The notes: generated by a model not told the origin, from the sequence alone. Positions 1 to 12,930 are shown, numbered from the stretch's first letter. The stretch: DNA of 64,000 nt from Stictocephala bisonia (GCA_035578905.1 JAQJVL010000047.1:1996111-2060110), one strand, 5' to 3'. Translations and numbers: made by a program.

Positions 1-1371
1 AAAGATTATTTTTTAAATATAACAAAATAACATGAGTCCCTTTCTTCCATTGCTTGTATAAGGTACATGTGGCTCGGAATATTTATATATTGTATTTAAA
101 CTTTTATTTATACATTGTTTTTTATGGCCCAACCTCCTCCTCTTACACTAATTGAAGTATAAGCAGAAATCAATTGTAACTCATATTTTATCTCGCAATA
201 ATAAAAGCAATCAAATGGCTGCAACAATGGAGAAAATAAAATACCTTTAAATAATCGCATATTTCTGGATATTGCAATAAAAATATAATTATGTGTTAAA
301 TGTTAAAATAATGTGGAAAGATTTATCTTGCTAGATAGCAACCTTAAAATAATAAAACTGCCAACATTCTAAATTCATTGGAGAGTTTTGTAAATTGTCA
401 TAAAGCCACCCAGAGGTATATTAGGCAATATAATAAATTGTCTTCAAGAGGCATATGTAATTGCTAATCTGAGTTAAAAACAAATTAGAGGAAAGTTTAT
501 TAAATCATATTTAACAGTCTGTCCTACATAACTTAAATTTTGTAATTATAACCATTATCCTGTATTCTTTTTTTATTTCAATGTGTTTATAAAAACTAAT
601 TATATAAGTTATTTTTGTATCTTCACACTTCATAGATGTATAATTAATATTCTATAACGCTAAAAAAACTATTAAAAATATAATTTAGGGTATTTTTGAG
701 TTATAAGCATTGCCTTCGTTGTTCTAGGTATATAAATATAAAGAATTGAGAAATCCTTTGAAACATAAATCAAACTATGGTTAAGATGTCATTCACAGCT
801 GCCAGGACAACATTTCAAAAGTTAAAAAGCAACTTAGTTAGTTTTAACACTTGGCAAAGCACAGTTTGTTTAGTTTTATTTGTTATTCTTTACAAAGCAA
901 AAAACTAAATGGTTTCAATAATCGTACAAGTGTAACTACCCTACAGTACTAAGTATAGTGTAAAACCCCAGCTACCTGTAATAGTGAATGTTAAAGTTAT
1001 TAGTTCTAGGGCATATACTCTTTTATTACAAGTCAATTACATTAATATTACCTAATGTGTTTTCCATCAAAACATTTTTTATAGGCACACAAGAGGATAT
1101 AATCTTCAATTTTATACACTAAATTAAAGTAAATTTTTATTAACGTTATCATATTGCATATTGTGTTTACTTTTGATACTTTGAATACATAAGTTACGCC
1201 TAGTTTTGAAAAATAATTGAAAATAAAACTTCAAACTAAATATTTTTATGTTTTTTCTACAAAACTAATTATAAATTTGCAAAGCAATTTCAACGTGCAA
1301 TTTCATTCTTGATCAAATTAAATTTTATAGGAAAAATCCGTCCAAAAAATAACTGTTTAGTTTATATATAC
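1..1371. other. AT-rich non-coding stretch, nothing recognised
   Basis: Very AT-rich DNA with many short A and T runs. No reading frame of note, no tandem repeat and no transposon protein remnant was seen on either strand. It could be intergenic or intronic DNA, which cannot be decided from the window. Confidence 0.6.
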
Positions 1372-1526
1372 ACAGTACAAGTAAACGTCACACAACACAA
1401 ATTTATTACAATATAAGCACAAAATGCAAAAACATTTGTGCATTTTGTACTTGTGTTGTAGTATATTTGTGCATTTTGTGCTTATATTGTAATAAATTTG
1501 TGTTGTGTGACGTTTACTTGTACTGT
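1372..1526. repeat. Perfect 57-bp inverted repeat (palindrome with 41-bp loop)
   Basis: The left arm 1372-1428 and the right arm 1470-1526 are exact reverse complements over 57 bases when compared base by base. The loop 1429-1469 carries a partial extra copy of the right-arm motif (TTTGTGCATTTTGTACTTG). Related but diverged sequence lies at 42118-42240 and 43570-43690, so the arm belongs to a dispersed family. An RNA copy would form a long hairpin. It could be a small foldback element or the result of inverted duplication. Confidence 0.9.
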
Positions 1527-1752
1527 ATATGTACCAACACGTATTATGCTAATTAAAAAACTATTTATATATACGTGATCGTATTTCCGGTTCGAACATA
1601 GCATTGTTCTTGTGGATTTAAACCAACAAGGCTAACATTCTCTACAGACCCTTAACACGAAAGATCAATGTTGCTACTTATTCTAGGATTTAAAAATGTT
1701 AGATACAATGATTCCATGAAATATAATTATATATATATGACTTACTTGACTT

Positions 1753-2110
1753 ATTTCCTTAAATCCCTCGGGGGACGTACGGTCACAACAAAATACTTCC
1801 ACCTGACACGATTCTGAGCCATTTGCTTGATCCCTCCCCAGTTCTTGCCTTCTCTTTTTATTTATTTTTCCACAGTTTTTCTTCACGTAACTCTTGGTCT
1901 TCCGCGTCTTCTTCTTCCTTGCGGGTTCCAATCAAGGGCTTGTTTACTGATGTTATCTTGTGTTCTTAGGAGAGTGTGTCCAATCCAGTTGAATTTTATT
2001 CTTTTGATTGTCGCTGCAACTGGATCTTGCCCACATCAACAGGCTGCCGGACTTTTCTGTAGGGGTTTTCTCCCTTAACCTTTGAGTTCCAATCTCTAAC
2101 CACAAAGAAT
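1753..2110 (-). pseudogene. Decayed LINE C-terminal region (RTE-like non-LTR retrotransposon)
   Basis: Read on the minus strand, the fragment gives the familiar C-terminal tail of RTE-type LINE polyproteins: an IGHTL-like motif (FNWIGHTLLR), then QALDWNPQGRRRRGRPR, then a K/E-rich helix and NWGGIKQMAQNRVRWKYFV. In intact relatives this tail follows the reverse transcriptase domain. The frame is broken by a stop just before the Gly-Gln-Asp-Pro stretch, by TGA where the family usually has Trp in the TWRR motif, and by TAA a few codons later. No catalytic domain remains. The two overlapping short frames seen here are pieces of this remnant in different phases. Assignment to RTE rather than another LINE clade rests on motif memory. 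Confidence 0.8.
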
Positions 2111-2308
2111 AGGGGGTTGTTTCTTCTGCCTTCTCCACCGTTGGGATTTTATCCTCTTCCACTTTTGAAGCCATTGACGGTTTTTCACATATATTCTGGC
2201 CCTTCCTTAACCCTTATAGAATACTACCATTCGGGCCATATGTACCGTGGTTTATTACGAGGTTATTACGCCTCCGACTCCGGGCTTGTCACCGGCGTAG
2301 TGGAGTCG
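2111..2308. other. GC-richer segment inside the direct repeats, unassigned
   Basis: This part is less AT-rich than its surroundings and sits upstream, in the minus-strand sense, of the LINE tail. It may be more of the same decayed element, but I could not align it to a reverse transcriptase motif. The bases CCGACTCC near 2273 and GGAGTCG near 2304 form a loose inverted pair. Confidence 0.4.
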
Positions 2309-2635
2309 ATTAAAAAATGTTAGATACAATGATTTTACGAAATATATATTAAGGGAATTCATAATTACTCTGATAGTCACATAATATAATTCTAGTAAAC
2401 AATACCTTTGCATTATGAACATCCGATAATTGAGTCAGGGTCAACTAATTTGAGTTTGAATATCAATAAGCTGAAATAATGCGGAAGACAACATAGTAGC
2501 CATACTATTGTTACAAAGAATTCGATGTTTTCAATATATAATAAAACCCATATGTGCCACGCCAATTTTATACGGCTTTTTAATGTTGTAAATTATTTAA
2601 TTCGTTTGTCGTACTTTCGCTCATTGCAATATCAA

Positions 2636-3060
2636 TATCACACTGTGAGTTTATGGGTGGTAGGTGAGTCAATACCATATGGATGGGTTAATATCACTGT
2701 ACTTGAATGGGTAGGACAATAGCAAGTACAATATAAACGCTGGGGCAATATAAATGATGGGGGGTACGTGAATGGGTAGTCGTGAGAGTCAATACCACTT
2801 TAATCGAATGGGTGGGTGGACGGGTCAGTACCAATGTACATGTATGTGTAGGCAATAACAGTGTACGTTTATGGATAGGTTATAAGCACTGTAAATGTAT
2901 GGGTGAGTGAATAACAAATTACGCATAAGGGTCAGTCAGTAGTCAGTACCACGTATTGGTGGGTAGATACGTAATTCTAAGCCAGCCTTACAGGTAAAAC
3001 CCACCCATATACGTACAATAATATTGACTCACCCAACTACCCGTACACGCACAGTGGGGA
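2636..3060. repeat. Degenerate G-rich minisatellite with a terminal inversion
   Basis: Repeats of roughly 30-36 bp carry the pattern CACTGTA-n-GTATGGGTGGGTGGGTCAATACC, heavily diverged from unit to unit. The G-rich strand is on plus from 2636 to about 2970. From about 2998 to 3060 the same motif appears as its reverse complement (ACCCACCCATATACGTAC and CCCGTACACGCACAGTGG). It is the same family as the arrays at 16476 and 19371, where the C-rich strand is on plus. Confidence 0.75.
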
Positions 3061-5867
3061 TGGTAATAAACACGCTAGTTTAACTAAATTAACACTAAGA
3101 TTTGGGTTACGTTTCTCATTAACATATCTCACAACTATTCTTCAGTCTTCCATTTTAATTTCCATCCTCAAGACGACTTAGATCTATTGTAGAATATTCT
3201 CAAAGTGTCAAGGTTATAAGTAATAATACCAGATGTCAGTCTCAGTTTATCTTGTGCCAAAAACTTATTACATTAACTGATAAAATGACAATATGGTAGT
3301 CTATCGCGTAGTGTTCGAAAAAAACACTACACAACACTATTTGTCTAGACTATTTGTCTAGTGATGCTCAGCCTAGATTAAGATGGGAAACACAACTGAG
3401 CTCCCACGTCTACGAGATTTGTCTACGTCACTTCCAACTGTTGGTTATCGATAGTTCCATGTCGTCATTTTACTAAAGTCTAAAGTCGACAGTCGATTAG
3501 TCATCACCGGAAGATCTATATCTTTCAATTATGTGGGGCTTATTTCTTACAATATATTTTCCAACAATGAGTAAAAATTTACAGATTATATGTAGGGCCT
3601 ATTTGATTATTTAATTATTGGATGTTTTGGCTTGTTTGAATGTTTTACTTTATGTCTGTTATTTCTTAATGTTGAATTATAAGGTCATATCCTATTGTGG
3701 TATTTGTACAATTTCATGGTATTTATATGTTGTGTAAAACCCATCGGTTTGTCCTATTAAATCGTGACATTCCCCGCGTATTCAAGGGGTGGAACTTTAA
3801 ACACCAATTATATATTACTTTACAGTTTAACTGGACAATTTATTTTTCACTGAGAATATGGAAGATTTATTGAGTAAATAATAAAACAAGTTCTCGTTGT
3901 TATAGTCACTTTCTTGCTGTTATATAAAATATAAATCAATATAAAGCTACAACTTTAATTGTATTAACCCTACATCAACGATAATGACACAGCCTGTTGA
4001 ATGACCTTCTACACCTTTTATAAACAATAGATCAAACAACCCAGTCCGTCTAATCCGTCCATGACATCATAGTGGACCCGGATCAATGTGAGCGATGGGT
4101 TTTGCATTTTTAATCCTTCAGTCCATTTTCCGCAACTTCAAAACAAATCCTGTCATTCTATCAAATACATTTTTGTATTAAAAGCCCTTTATTAAAAATT
4201 ATTTCTGAACCTCTAAACATAAAACTAATTACGTAGTAAATGTTTTAATATTAAAAAACACCAATAAAATGAGACAAACGTTTTAAAATATATTAACATA
4301 GTATGTATTATTTTTTTTAATTTAATGAACCTTAAAAAATTGGTTGTATTACATATACAGGGTTAGGGAAAAGTCTTGAATATCTATGTTAATTTTAGAA
4401 CTATTCAAAAAAAAAATGTATGAAACTTTGTAGTTATGTACATGCCTACCTATCAACCCTAGAAAATGTACCTATCCACATCACACAAATTTTTAAACAG
4501 TAAGTTAATATTATCACGTGCAAAATCACATCCATTTTATAATATTTGTCAGTTTTTATGAACATTTAGTAAGGTCACCTTAGATTATTTTATGAATTTA
4601 TATTTTTATAAGGTCTTAAGTTTACTGCTTATTGCCTTCCTATACTACAATTAATCAAAATGGCCCCACAACATTGTCAGTTACGTATATTAACTAAACA
4701 GGTGAATGAGAAACTATAAATATATTGCAAAGTCTAAATAAAACTCAAGGGAACTGTTCGTTCTATTTATCAAACTGTTTTAAAACAAAATAAAAACGAT
4801 CTCGTTTAACAAAAACACCGGAATCCATGCATCACTGAACATCCAATGAAATAACCTTTATAAAGATTGCTTTTTCCACTGTAGGTTTTAGCATTGTAAT
4901 TTACTGAAGCGCGATATTCTTAATAATTTTTAAGTATCAAAAAGTATATATTATTATTATTATTTCAATGCAGTTTTATAAATGATGAATGTAATATATT
5001 TTATGAGTAGTTTATCACAATAATGACTTCAATCGGGATAATGACTTTACTTCACAATCATCAAGTCCTTAATTCGTTTTTTTCTATTTTTTCAACAACT
5101 GTTATCTTCTTTTGAATGTTATTCCTGCCCGATTAAAAGTTTTCACTAAGCCAAGCCAGTAAGTACGTGTTTAAAACTTGGCAAGTACTTTCCAAAGAGA
5201 CAACAATTTGATACGAATAATGACGTCAGACGAAACAGTTTGATCCCTGCATAAAATGTTTATTCCTTAATTAACACGAATATTCTCTGAACATTTTTCA
5301 ACAGTCATTAGAAGTTATTGACAATTGAACAAATTCAAATCAAATTGTAAATGTTCAGTGGCTTGGATTGCGTAAATATACAAATGAAGAAAGCAAACCT
5401 TGATGATTAATTGTATTTCTAAAGCAACCATTCTTCACACAAGAAGGCCACATCGTTACAGTTTATTGCACAACTAAAATAAATAAATATTTACGAACAA
5501 CATTAATTTCACAAAATATTAAAATTTTGTAACTGGCAAATTCTTCATGAAAAGGACCCTTTTTGATCCAGAAAAATAAACATTACAACTTGACACTTGT
5601 CAAGTAAACAAGCAATTTATTGTATAATAAACATATAATATAAATACAAAGTAAAATATATAGTATTTTTTTTTAAATAACAGAAAATCTTTGTTGCAAT
5701 TCATATAGTTAGGCTATTAGACCTGAATAAAGAAGTTGGTAACAGCGGCTAAAATCATGTTAGTTAGAAATACTTTTAATTATATTGAAAATACAACGTT
5801 TATTGCCTATTATAAGTCATATAACCACATATTCACTTATAATAATTTAGAATACATTATAGCCTAC
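3061..5867. other. AT-rich non-coding stretch, nothing firm
   Basis: No coding region or array was recognised. A motif TACAGGGTTAGGGAAAAG at about 4357 resembles a DNA-transposon end starting TACAGGG, but no partner end was found. Short poly-T runs and a TATTATTATTATT tract near 4953 are present. Confidence 0.5.
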
Positions 5868-6915
5868 TCTTACATTTAGAACTGAAATTTATAGTAAAAT
5901 GACTTCGCACTTTAGTTAACAGCCTCGGCATAGAACTTCCTCAGCTTTGTACTTTGGCCATTATTGGTTAAATAAAATTTTGAAAATAAAAGTAACAAAA
6001 ATATTTTGCTAACGTAATAAAAGAGAGCTAAAAGCCACAGTTGAACGGTTTCCTCCAAACAACGCTGAAAACATAATCACTCATTTTAGCCATTGTCATA
6101 AAGCCGTATGGCCTCTGATTAACGCTTGCATTAGCCCCACAACAGAGGTCTGCTATCTAACATCATTATTTAGAACAAGGGATATGACCTACCAAAGGGT
6201 TGACTGACAATACACCTCATTAATTTAATTCCAATTAAAAAATATACAACACATAAAAGTGTAATTACTTTATGGTTATCAGCTTATTATTTTGCTTTAT
6301 TGGTTTATTTTTTTGATTTGATGATATTACAAATTTTAAAATTAAAATTTATCAAAAATATAGCTAAGTTCTTCAATTTTTTTGTAAATAGTGCACGACA
6401 TTTCTTACCAAATTCTTCATGTAAGGAAAGATTAGAATAGTATTTTAGTTGAAAGCGTTGATTTAAGACGTTTCAAAGACTTCTATTGTAAGTCGCATTT
6501 TAATAAGATAAGTATTCTGTAACAAAAAGTTAAAAGCATTATATATTTACTACTGTGACTGTTTAAGAGTTATGTTTGTATGTTGGGTGCTCTTATTTAA
6601 ATATTCATAATCTTGATACTTACGTTCTTAAGCACTACTATATTCAATATTCGTTATTTTTATCAAATATTTATAGATGCAGCCTTTAATATATTTCTTA
6701 ATTATGTGTTACTTAATTATGATTAAAAGTCTGAACATATTAAGTAACGAATAATAACGGTCAAATAATTAACGGGAAACTTTATCTGTATTGTAAATGG
6801 GCCACTTACATTTAGGAGTGAGAATAATGGACTGAAACTTATAATAAAATTACTTCATGCTTTGGTTAGCAGCCTCGGCTTAGAACTTCCTCAGCTTTGT
6901 ACTTTGGTCATTGGC
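5868..6915. repeat. Pair of dispersed direct repeats, about 100 bp each
   Basis: Copies at 5868-5968 and 6805-6915 share CTTACATTTAG at one end and then AGCCTCGGC-TAGAACTTCC followed by TCAGCTTTGTACTTTGG. They differ by substitutions and small indels, including an insertion near 6818. They have the same orientation and lie about 940 bp apart. The DNA between them is AT-rich with no recognised coding content. This may be an old interspersed element or the terminal repeats of a decayed one. Confidence 0.75.
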
Positions 6916-9900
6916 TAGCCGGGCCTTTGAACTCCGTAACTCTGTTTGAAGTGAGTTAACGTTAATGTATTGGAGACTAAGGTTATAGTGTCATGAACGT
7001 AGAAAAGGTAATTTCACTGCAGAAACACTGCCTTACTTACATCATGTATAAATATGTTCGGAAATACATTATTTGAATGTTAATCTTCTTGCCGTCTAAA
7101 CCACTTTGTTAATGAAGATTTAACAGATGTACCTTAATTACTTAGCAGGATTACTCATAAATAAAGTAATTACAAAGAGCAAAACCTGCTCAGTTTTACA
7201 TTAATTGTTTGTCTGATTTAATTTAGGTATATTTTGTGTATAAATCGAGTAAATACTTTCTTATCAGTGTTTCAAAAACACTTTTTAATGTATTCAAAAA
7301 ACAGATTTCTTCAAATCAATGTCTAATATCTTGCGATTGTAACATTTTTTCTGTGAAGTAAAAGTAATGTTTTCAAAAAAAATATTTTAAGGGAATAAAT
7401 GTTACATATTGAAGGTAACAATGACAATATTAGTTTAATTTTGTATGTTTGATTTTCTATCTAGTATCTTAATGCGATTAATAATTGAATTACATCATAT
7501 TCGGTTTATTTTTATTTCAAATATAAATTTCAACGTAGTTTTATAGCATGTTTGTGTAGATGTAATTTAGTTTTTAGCACTTGAAAAAGGTTTGGGTTTT
7601 ACCAAATCGAAACGTCATGATTGGTAATTTTCACGTAATGATGGCAAATGTCCAACTACCTTTGTCTCCCTCATCTGATACTCCATCATTAACAATTTCA
7701 AAAACAAAGTACAGTATAAATTTTAATTAAACCATTAATTAAAAATATTATACTATAATTATAAATATTTGAGAAACTGCTGCCAATATAGTTTTAAAAA
7801 CAAAGACTGAAATGAACGTGAAATGACTCCTTGCTCAAACCTGAAACCAGCCAATAAATATTCATGGCTTGAAGAACACTTGATTGATGAAGCAATTGTC
7901 AGGACAATGAAGAGAATCCAGATAAATACCAGGACCTGTAGATTGAGAAGGATAAAGGCTGTAATATATCGTTAGCCGTAATAGGGTCTTCAACCGGTCA
8001 ACATTATATCAATTAACTCAGAATACTTCAACTAAATAAAATAAACTCTGTCATATAACAGACAAACTCATTATAATTTTATCTTGTTTTCTTTTTATTG
8101 GAGCATAATTATTAGAGACAGTATTTTTTCTAATGTTCTTTTTAATATTAAATGAGTCATTTATTAAGTATTTCGAATGTTATCTCCTCTTCGTTTTACG
8201 TTATTTTTTCTCTCTTAATATCTATAGTTAAAAATTAACAAAAAATCTTAAGATCGTCTCATTTACGTATTGAACAGTATTATTTGTTTAATGGCATATT
8301 AATCAAAATTAGATATGAGTATTTAGTAAATATATTTTTTGTACGGGGTAAAACCGAAAGTAATGATCTAGCAGTACTTGTATGTTTTTATTTCACTTTA
8401 ATATGTGATTTGTACAAGTAGTTGTTTTGCCTAAGTGGAGAGCTTTACCTATTTTTACTAAAAGTCTGTTGCTAATATTGTGGTAAATATTTTTAAATAA
8501 AAGAAAATAGTAAATCTGTATTTGTTATGTCTTATCTATACTTTAATGATGAATCGAACCACATATGAAGACTGCGAGATTTTATATAGTGAGTTTGCTT
8601 GTTTGTTTATTTTGGAATATTATTTTGTTTTTAAAGACTTTTTAAAGGTTTTTAAAGACGTTTCGTTATTTTTTCAAAGGTAATCTAACACATTAAATGG
8701 AATTAAGTAATTTTAAACCCCCCGTAATTTATAACAATTATTTTATTACAAATTACTGTAAACTGATTGAATTCTGTATTATATAAAAATTTGAGAAAAG
8801 CAAACTGTATTCATTATTATTAAATATCATAGAATTAAAATATAAAATAATGTAGTAAAAAGTGAAGATATCTTAAAGTTTTATATATATATATACAATT
8901 AACATTTTGCAAACCATTCTGTGATGATGAAAAGGAGTTTAACATAACAAATTGACTATAGGTATATAAAATATTAGAAATAGTAATTTTAATATCAATT
9001 ACTTCCATAAATAAATTTCACTATAGATAAAAAAATACCCGTAATTTAATTTTGTTAGTTGATTTGATTACTGTCAGGGCAAAAATTACGTGAACCTGAG
9101 ATAGAATGTTGTTTTCAAAGAACCTAAGAAGCAAATGAAAAATTCAATCACACGATTTTTTTCTCGTTTAATTTTACGTTATGACATATGAACTTTCAAA
9201 TATTATTATAAGTTTTAATAATTTTTATCCCATTTGGAGCAAAAAGGCTACGATAATTTTTAATAGTTTTCACTGTACATAAAATTTACACCGTTATTAC
9301 TCAAAATCTGTTTATTTATTATATTTATATTTTGAACCGTGGTTCAGGAATTTTTCTTATAAGTTTTATAAATTAGTTTTTTAGTAATTTATGTTTTTTA
9401 ATGAGTATATGATAAAAACCCACCTCCAAGAAAAAAAATAGAAATATATTTTTATAAAAACTAGAAATATTAAAACAACTGTACTAAATTTTAAAATAAT
9501 GTTAAAACGCTTGCCATTAATGTTTCTTCCTCACCATTTATAATGTATTCCTTATGTATTGAAATGGAAACACGTGAGTAATTTGATTATACAAACCATA
9601 TGGATAACACGAATAAAATTAACAAAAAGAATTGACTGTGACTCAATAAAGACTAAACATATCGCCTGGAAAAATTGATAACAATATATAAAATTCATGG
9701 CCAGAGAGTACGCTGGTCGGCCGCAGCTGATCAATACCGTGAATCTTTTATACCGAACGAAATACGTTCCATTGTTTAATTGAATAAACCATAACAATAA
9801 TAAAAAATAATAATTAAACTTAACACATACATTTCCCTCGTTATGTTTTTAGGTAACTACAAAGTTATATATTACTGAAATTAAGAGTTTATAAATAGAA

Positions 9901-10714
9901 TATTTTAAAATATCAACATTTGTATATGTTATTTAGAAACATTTAATAAATCTGTATAGACCCTTTAATATTTTTTGGATGAATATTTAACTAACGCTAA
10001 AATAAATAGCTGTCAAACAACAATATTTTACAAACAAACTTTTTGAATAAAAATACCTGCCTTTAAATGCTACTTTGTAATTTAAGGCATTTTCGTAAAC
10101 ATAATTTTAAAAGATTATTTAACATTTTAATTACTTGTGATGTATTCACTTTTCATTCATGGCTGTTTTATATATTTTCAAAAAATACTCAATCCGTCTT
10201 CGTGACACTAACACGATATTGACATTAAACGGAGACTGCCCACATAGATTGTATTGACGGATCATAGCAAGTCTATATGACAATGACAAGTGACGTTCAC
10301 TTGTCTCGTATTGTAAAATGTCAGACCATATCACCTTCTCCCATACAAATACATTAGCTCTTACTTAACCAACTCACTATTAGAACACAATTACCGAATG
10401 TTTGTTTTCTTCTGTTGAGTTATGAAGGAAATTAACTATACTGTATTTCATAATCATGTTTAACTAAACTTCACGCACAATTTGTATTCTAAGTGTTGTT
10501 TATTGACTTTAGTTATTTTATATTACGATGAAATATTGTTTATAATTGCAATAATCTGTCGTGAGCAATTATTGACAATGATTTCAATGCTTTACAACCT
10601 TCATCGCAAGTGCTTCCACAAACTTTAAAAACACAACATGCGATCAGTATTAGCTAATGGATTCTTGGTAAAAGCTGTTTTTACCTCACCATAAATCAGG
10701 GGAAAATATTCTTC
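6916..10714. other. AT-rich non-coding stretch, nothing recognised
   Basis: Long AT-rich DNA with only short frames. I saw no domain motif, array or terminal inverted repeat that I would defend. Confidence 0.5.
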
Positions 10715-11064
10715 GGATCTTTTCCGTTTATTCACTACCACTACCTTTTTTTTGTTTTTTCACTACCACTTGATAAATATTGCTCTAAAAACTGTTCTTC
10801 AATCATTTTTACGTCCACTGTGGTATTCCTCATCCACTAGGAATCCGATATCGCTAGCCTTATCTTATCGCTTTCCAAGAACTTACACACGGATCATATT
10901 CGGCGGTAAGTCATACATTGGATTTATCAGTTTGTGATCAAATTTAGTAGCCACCTAACCTAACCTGACCTGAAATAACCTAACCTAACCGCAAATGCAA
11001 TAATAAAATTAGTGATAGTGAAATAACGGAAAATGTAGTGGTAGTGAATTAACGGAAAAGGTCC
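10715..11064. mobile_element. MITE-like element with terminal inverted repeats and internal TTAGG motifs
   Basis: The left end GGATCTTTTCCGTTTATTCA continues with CTACCACTAC. It matches the reverse complement of the right end, GGACCTTTTCCGTTAATTCA plus CTACCACTAC, so the inverted repeats are about 30 bp. The motif pair is repeated again just inside each end, as CACTACCACT near 10760 and AGTGATAGTG near 11011. The flanks TATTCTTC and AATTCGTC agree at 6 of 8 bases and may be a decayed 8-bp target duplication, which would suggest the hAT group. There is no transposase. Positions about 10955-10990 hold CCTAACCTAACC-type repeats. Confidence 0.75.
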
Positions 11065-12223
11065 AATTCGTCTACAGAGTAACAAACGAAAGATAGCCGA
11101 ACTGTAGTTCTATTCAAATGCCACTCAGTGTATTCGTGCTCAGCAATCAATAAGTAATTAATTGGTTCATCTCCAAAATAAATAGAGATCCATGGACAAC
11201 TATATCTTAACGTGTATGAAATTGCCAAGATAAAATGGTTTTTGTTTTGTTATAGCCACAACTATTTTTGTTTTTTTTTTTTCTTTTTCTTTTTCCATTC
11301 AAACTATTCCAGCAAAGTCAGAGCAGGTATAGCAAGATCCTTGGGTCAGACATGCGCAGTAGACACATGTACTGGAGTAGTGGCATAGTTACCGCGAGAT
11401 AACTGACTGGTTACTTTCATATTATTCAGTTTTTTTTCACTTAAATAAAGAGCATAAATTCCAATTAGTATTAAAATTCCCGGTGTTTGACGAATTTTAT
11501 TTTATTCTTACAGCAATAGATACTAATATAATGCATTAGCATAACGAAAATGAAACGATGCACCAGTTTGGAACCAGTATGTCCGCAACTAATATGATCT
11601 GTGGATATAATTTATTGGGGTTTACTTTACAATCAATTTAGTATCTACGCAATGAAGAATTTTATTTTAGAACCAATATTGTGATTCAACTCCTCCTGTC
11701 CGTGATTCACAAGTACCATATTGACCCGAAATATGCTTGTAAAAGTAATTTACTTCCGTTGGTCTGTGTCTTGTTTCTAGTAAAGATATAAGCGCACAGC
11801 TTTGTTTAATTGCTATAATAACATTCATGAACAGTCTAAGTGTAGAGGTAATACCAATGCAAACAGGAAAAAATAATCGATTAAATAAAAAAAACACCCT
11901 AAAAATTTAATTAAACAGATTGGCTCGTTGTTTTTCCCATCACTTCTTATTACTATCTTTCGCCTACCTCCCTTACATGCTACGCCTCTTAGACTACTAT
12001 AACTGCTCCACTGTACTTGGTATTTATCAGAATAGTCACTCTCACTATAACTAATGTTAACTAATGACAATCGCAATTTCTATATATAAGCAATACTAAA
12101 ATCATTTCGATTTAATCTTAATAGAATTTTATTATTTAAGTATAAATAATGAAATTCACGTTTAAAAGATCTTGCCGTTTTATGTATAATGCGTGGTTTT
12201 ATATATATACATATATTTAAAAC

Positions 12224-12227
<4 letters not shown>
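11065..12227. other. Non-coding stretch with a GC-richer island
   Basis: Mostly AT-rich. Positions 11320-11410 are GC-richer, and 11390-11416 form an imperfect palindrome around GTTACCGCGAGATAACTG. A T-rich tract (about 11267-11295) precedes it. No coding motif was recognised. Confidence 0.45.

Positions 12228-12266
<39 letters not shown>
12228..12266. repeat. (TA)n microsatellite
   Basis: An uninterrupted TA dinucleotide run of about 39 bp, with shorter TATATA clusters on both sides (12200-12290). Confidence 0.95.
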
Positions 12267-12269
<3 letters not shown>

Positions 12270-12705
12270 ATTTAATATATATATATGAACATAATAAAAA
12301 TTTTGCTATCTAGTTCCAATTTTTAAAAATATTGTGAACTATGAGCTACATTTGTATTACCTGCATTACATGAGCATGGGACATTACAAAGTAATTTGAA
12401 TTTAGGTTGATGTGAATCCCGGCAAACTGTTCAGGAATAATAATGGGAAAAGTTCTCTGTTTGCCGATATCAAATGAATGCAGTCGGTGGACAATATAGT
12501 AGTCAGAAATAACCTCACCCCAGCCGTAACCTACGTAGCCAGTTATAACATTCTATACACAAAAGTTGTTACATTATACATTGATTATTCATGAAACATG
12601 AATTTAGTTACAATTACGTATTATGATAGATCTGTAAATATATGACTTAAGTATAGCTCCATCAAGGACTCATATAGTCTAATTTAGAACTACAACGCTT
12701 TTGAT
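12267..12705. other. Non-coding spacer
   Basis: No gene was seen. CGGCAAACTGTT near 12421 and TGTTTGCCG near 12459 form a short inverted pair. Confidence 0.4.
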
Positions 12706-12930
12706 AAGTGTTAGTTGTTGATTGAAGCCTGTTGACTAACTTCCCCTGGTTTCTCGGACATCGTCCGTGAACAAGGATATAAGTGTTAGTTGTTGATTGA
12801 AGCCTGTTGACTAACTTCCCCTGGTTTCTCGGACATCGTCCATGAACAACGATATAAGTGTTAGTTGTTGATTGAAGCCTGTTGACTAACTTCCCCTGGT
12901 TTCTCGGACATCGTCCATGAACAAGGATAT
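12706..12930. repeat. Three tandem copies of a 75-bp unit
   Basis: Units start at 12706, 12781 and 12856 with AAGTGTTAGTTGTTGATTGA. Copies differ by only a few substitutions (CGTCCGTGAACAAGG, CGTCCATGAACAACG, CGTCCATGAACAAGG). Because 75 is divisible by three, the minus strand stays open across the array as a 25-residue repeat, which is a by-product rather than evidence of a gene. Confidence 0.95.

Larger units (their letters stand above)
1688..2350. repeat. Direct repeats of about 40 bp flanking a LINE fragment
   Basis: Segments 1688-1735 and 2309-2350 share the core AAATGTTAGATACAATGATT followed by similar AAATATA-rich sequence, with a few mismatches. They bracket the LINE-derived fragment at 1753-2110. 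A long target-site duplication from retrotransposition is the simplest reading. A local duplication is the alternative. Confidence 0.65.

Noticed and set aside
1827..2323. Plus-strand frames at 1827-2078 and 2117-2323
   Set aside because: Opposite strand of the LINE C-terminal relic; no domain on plus.
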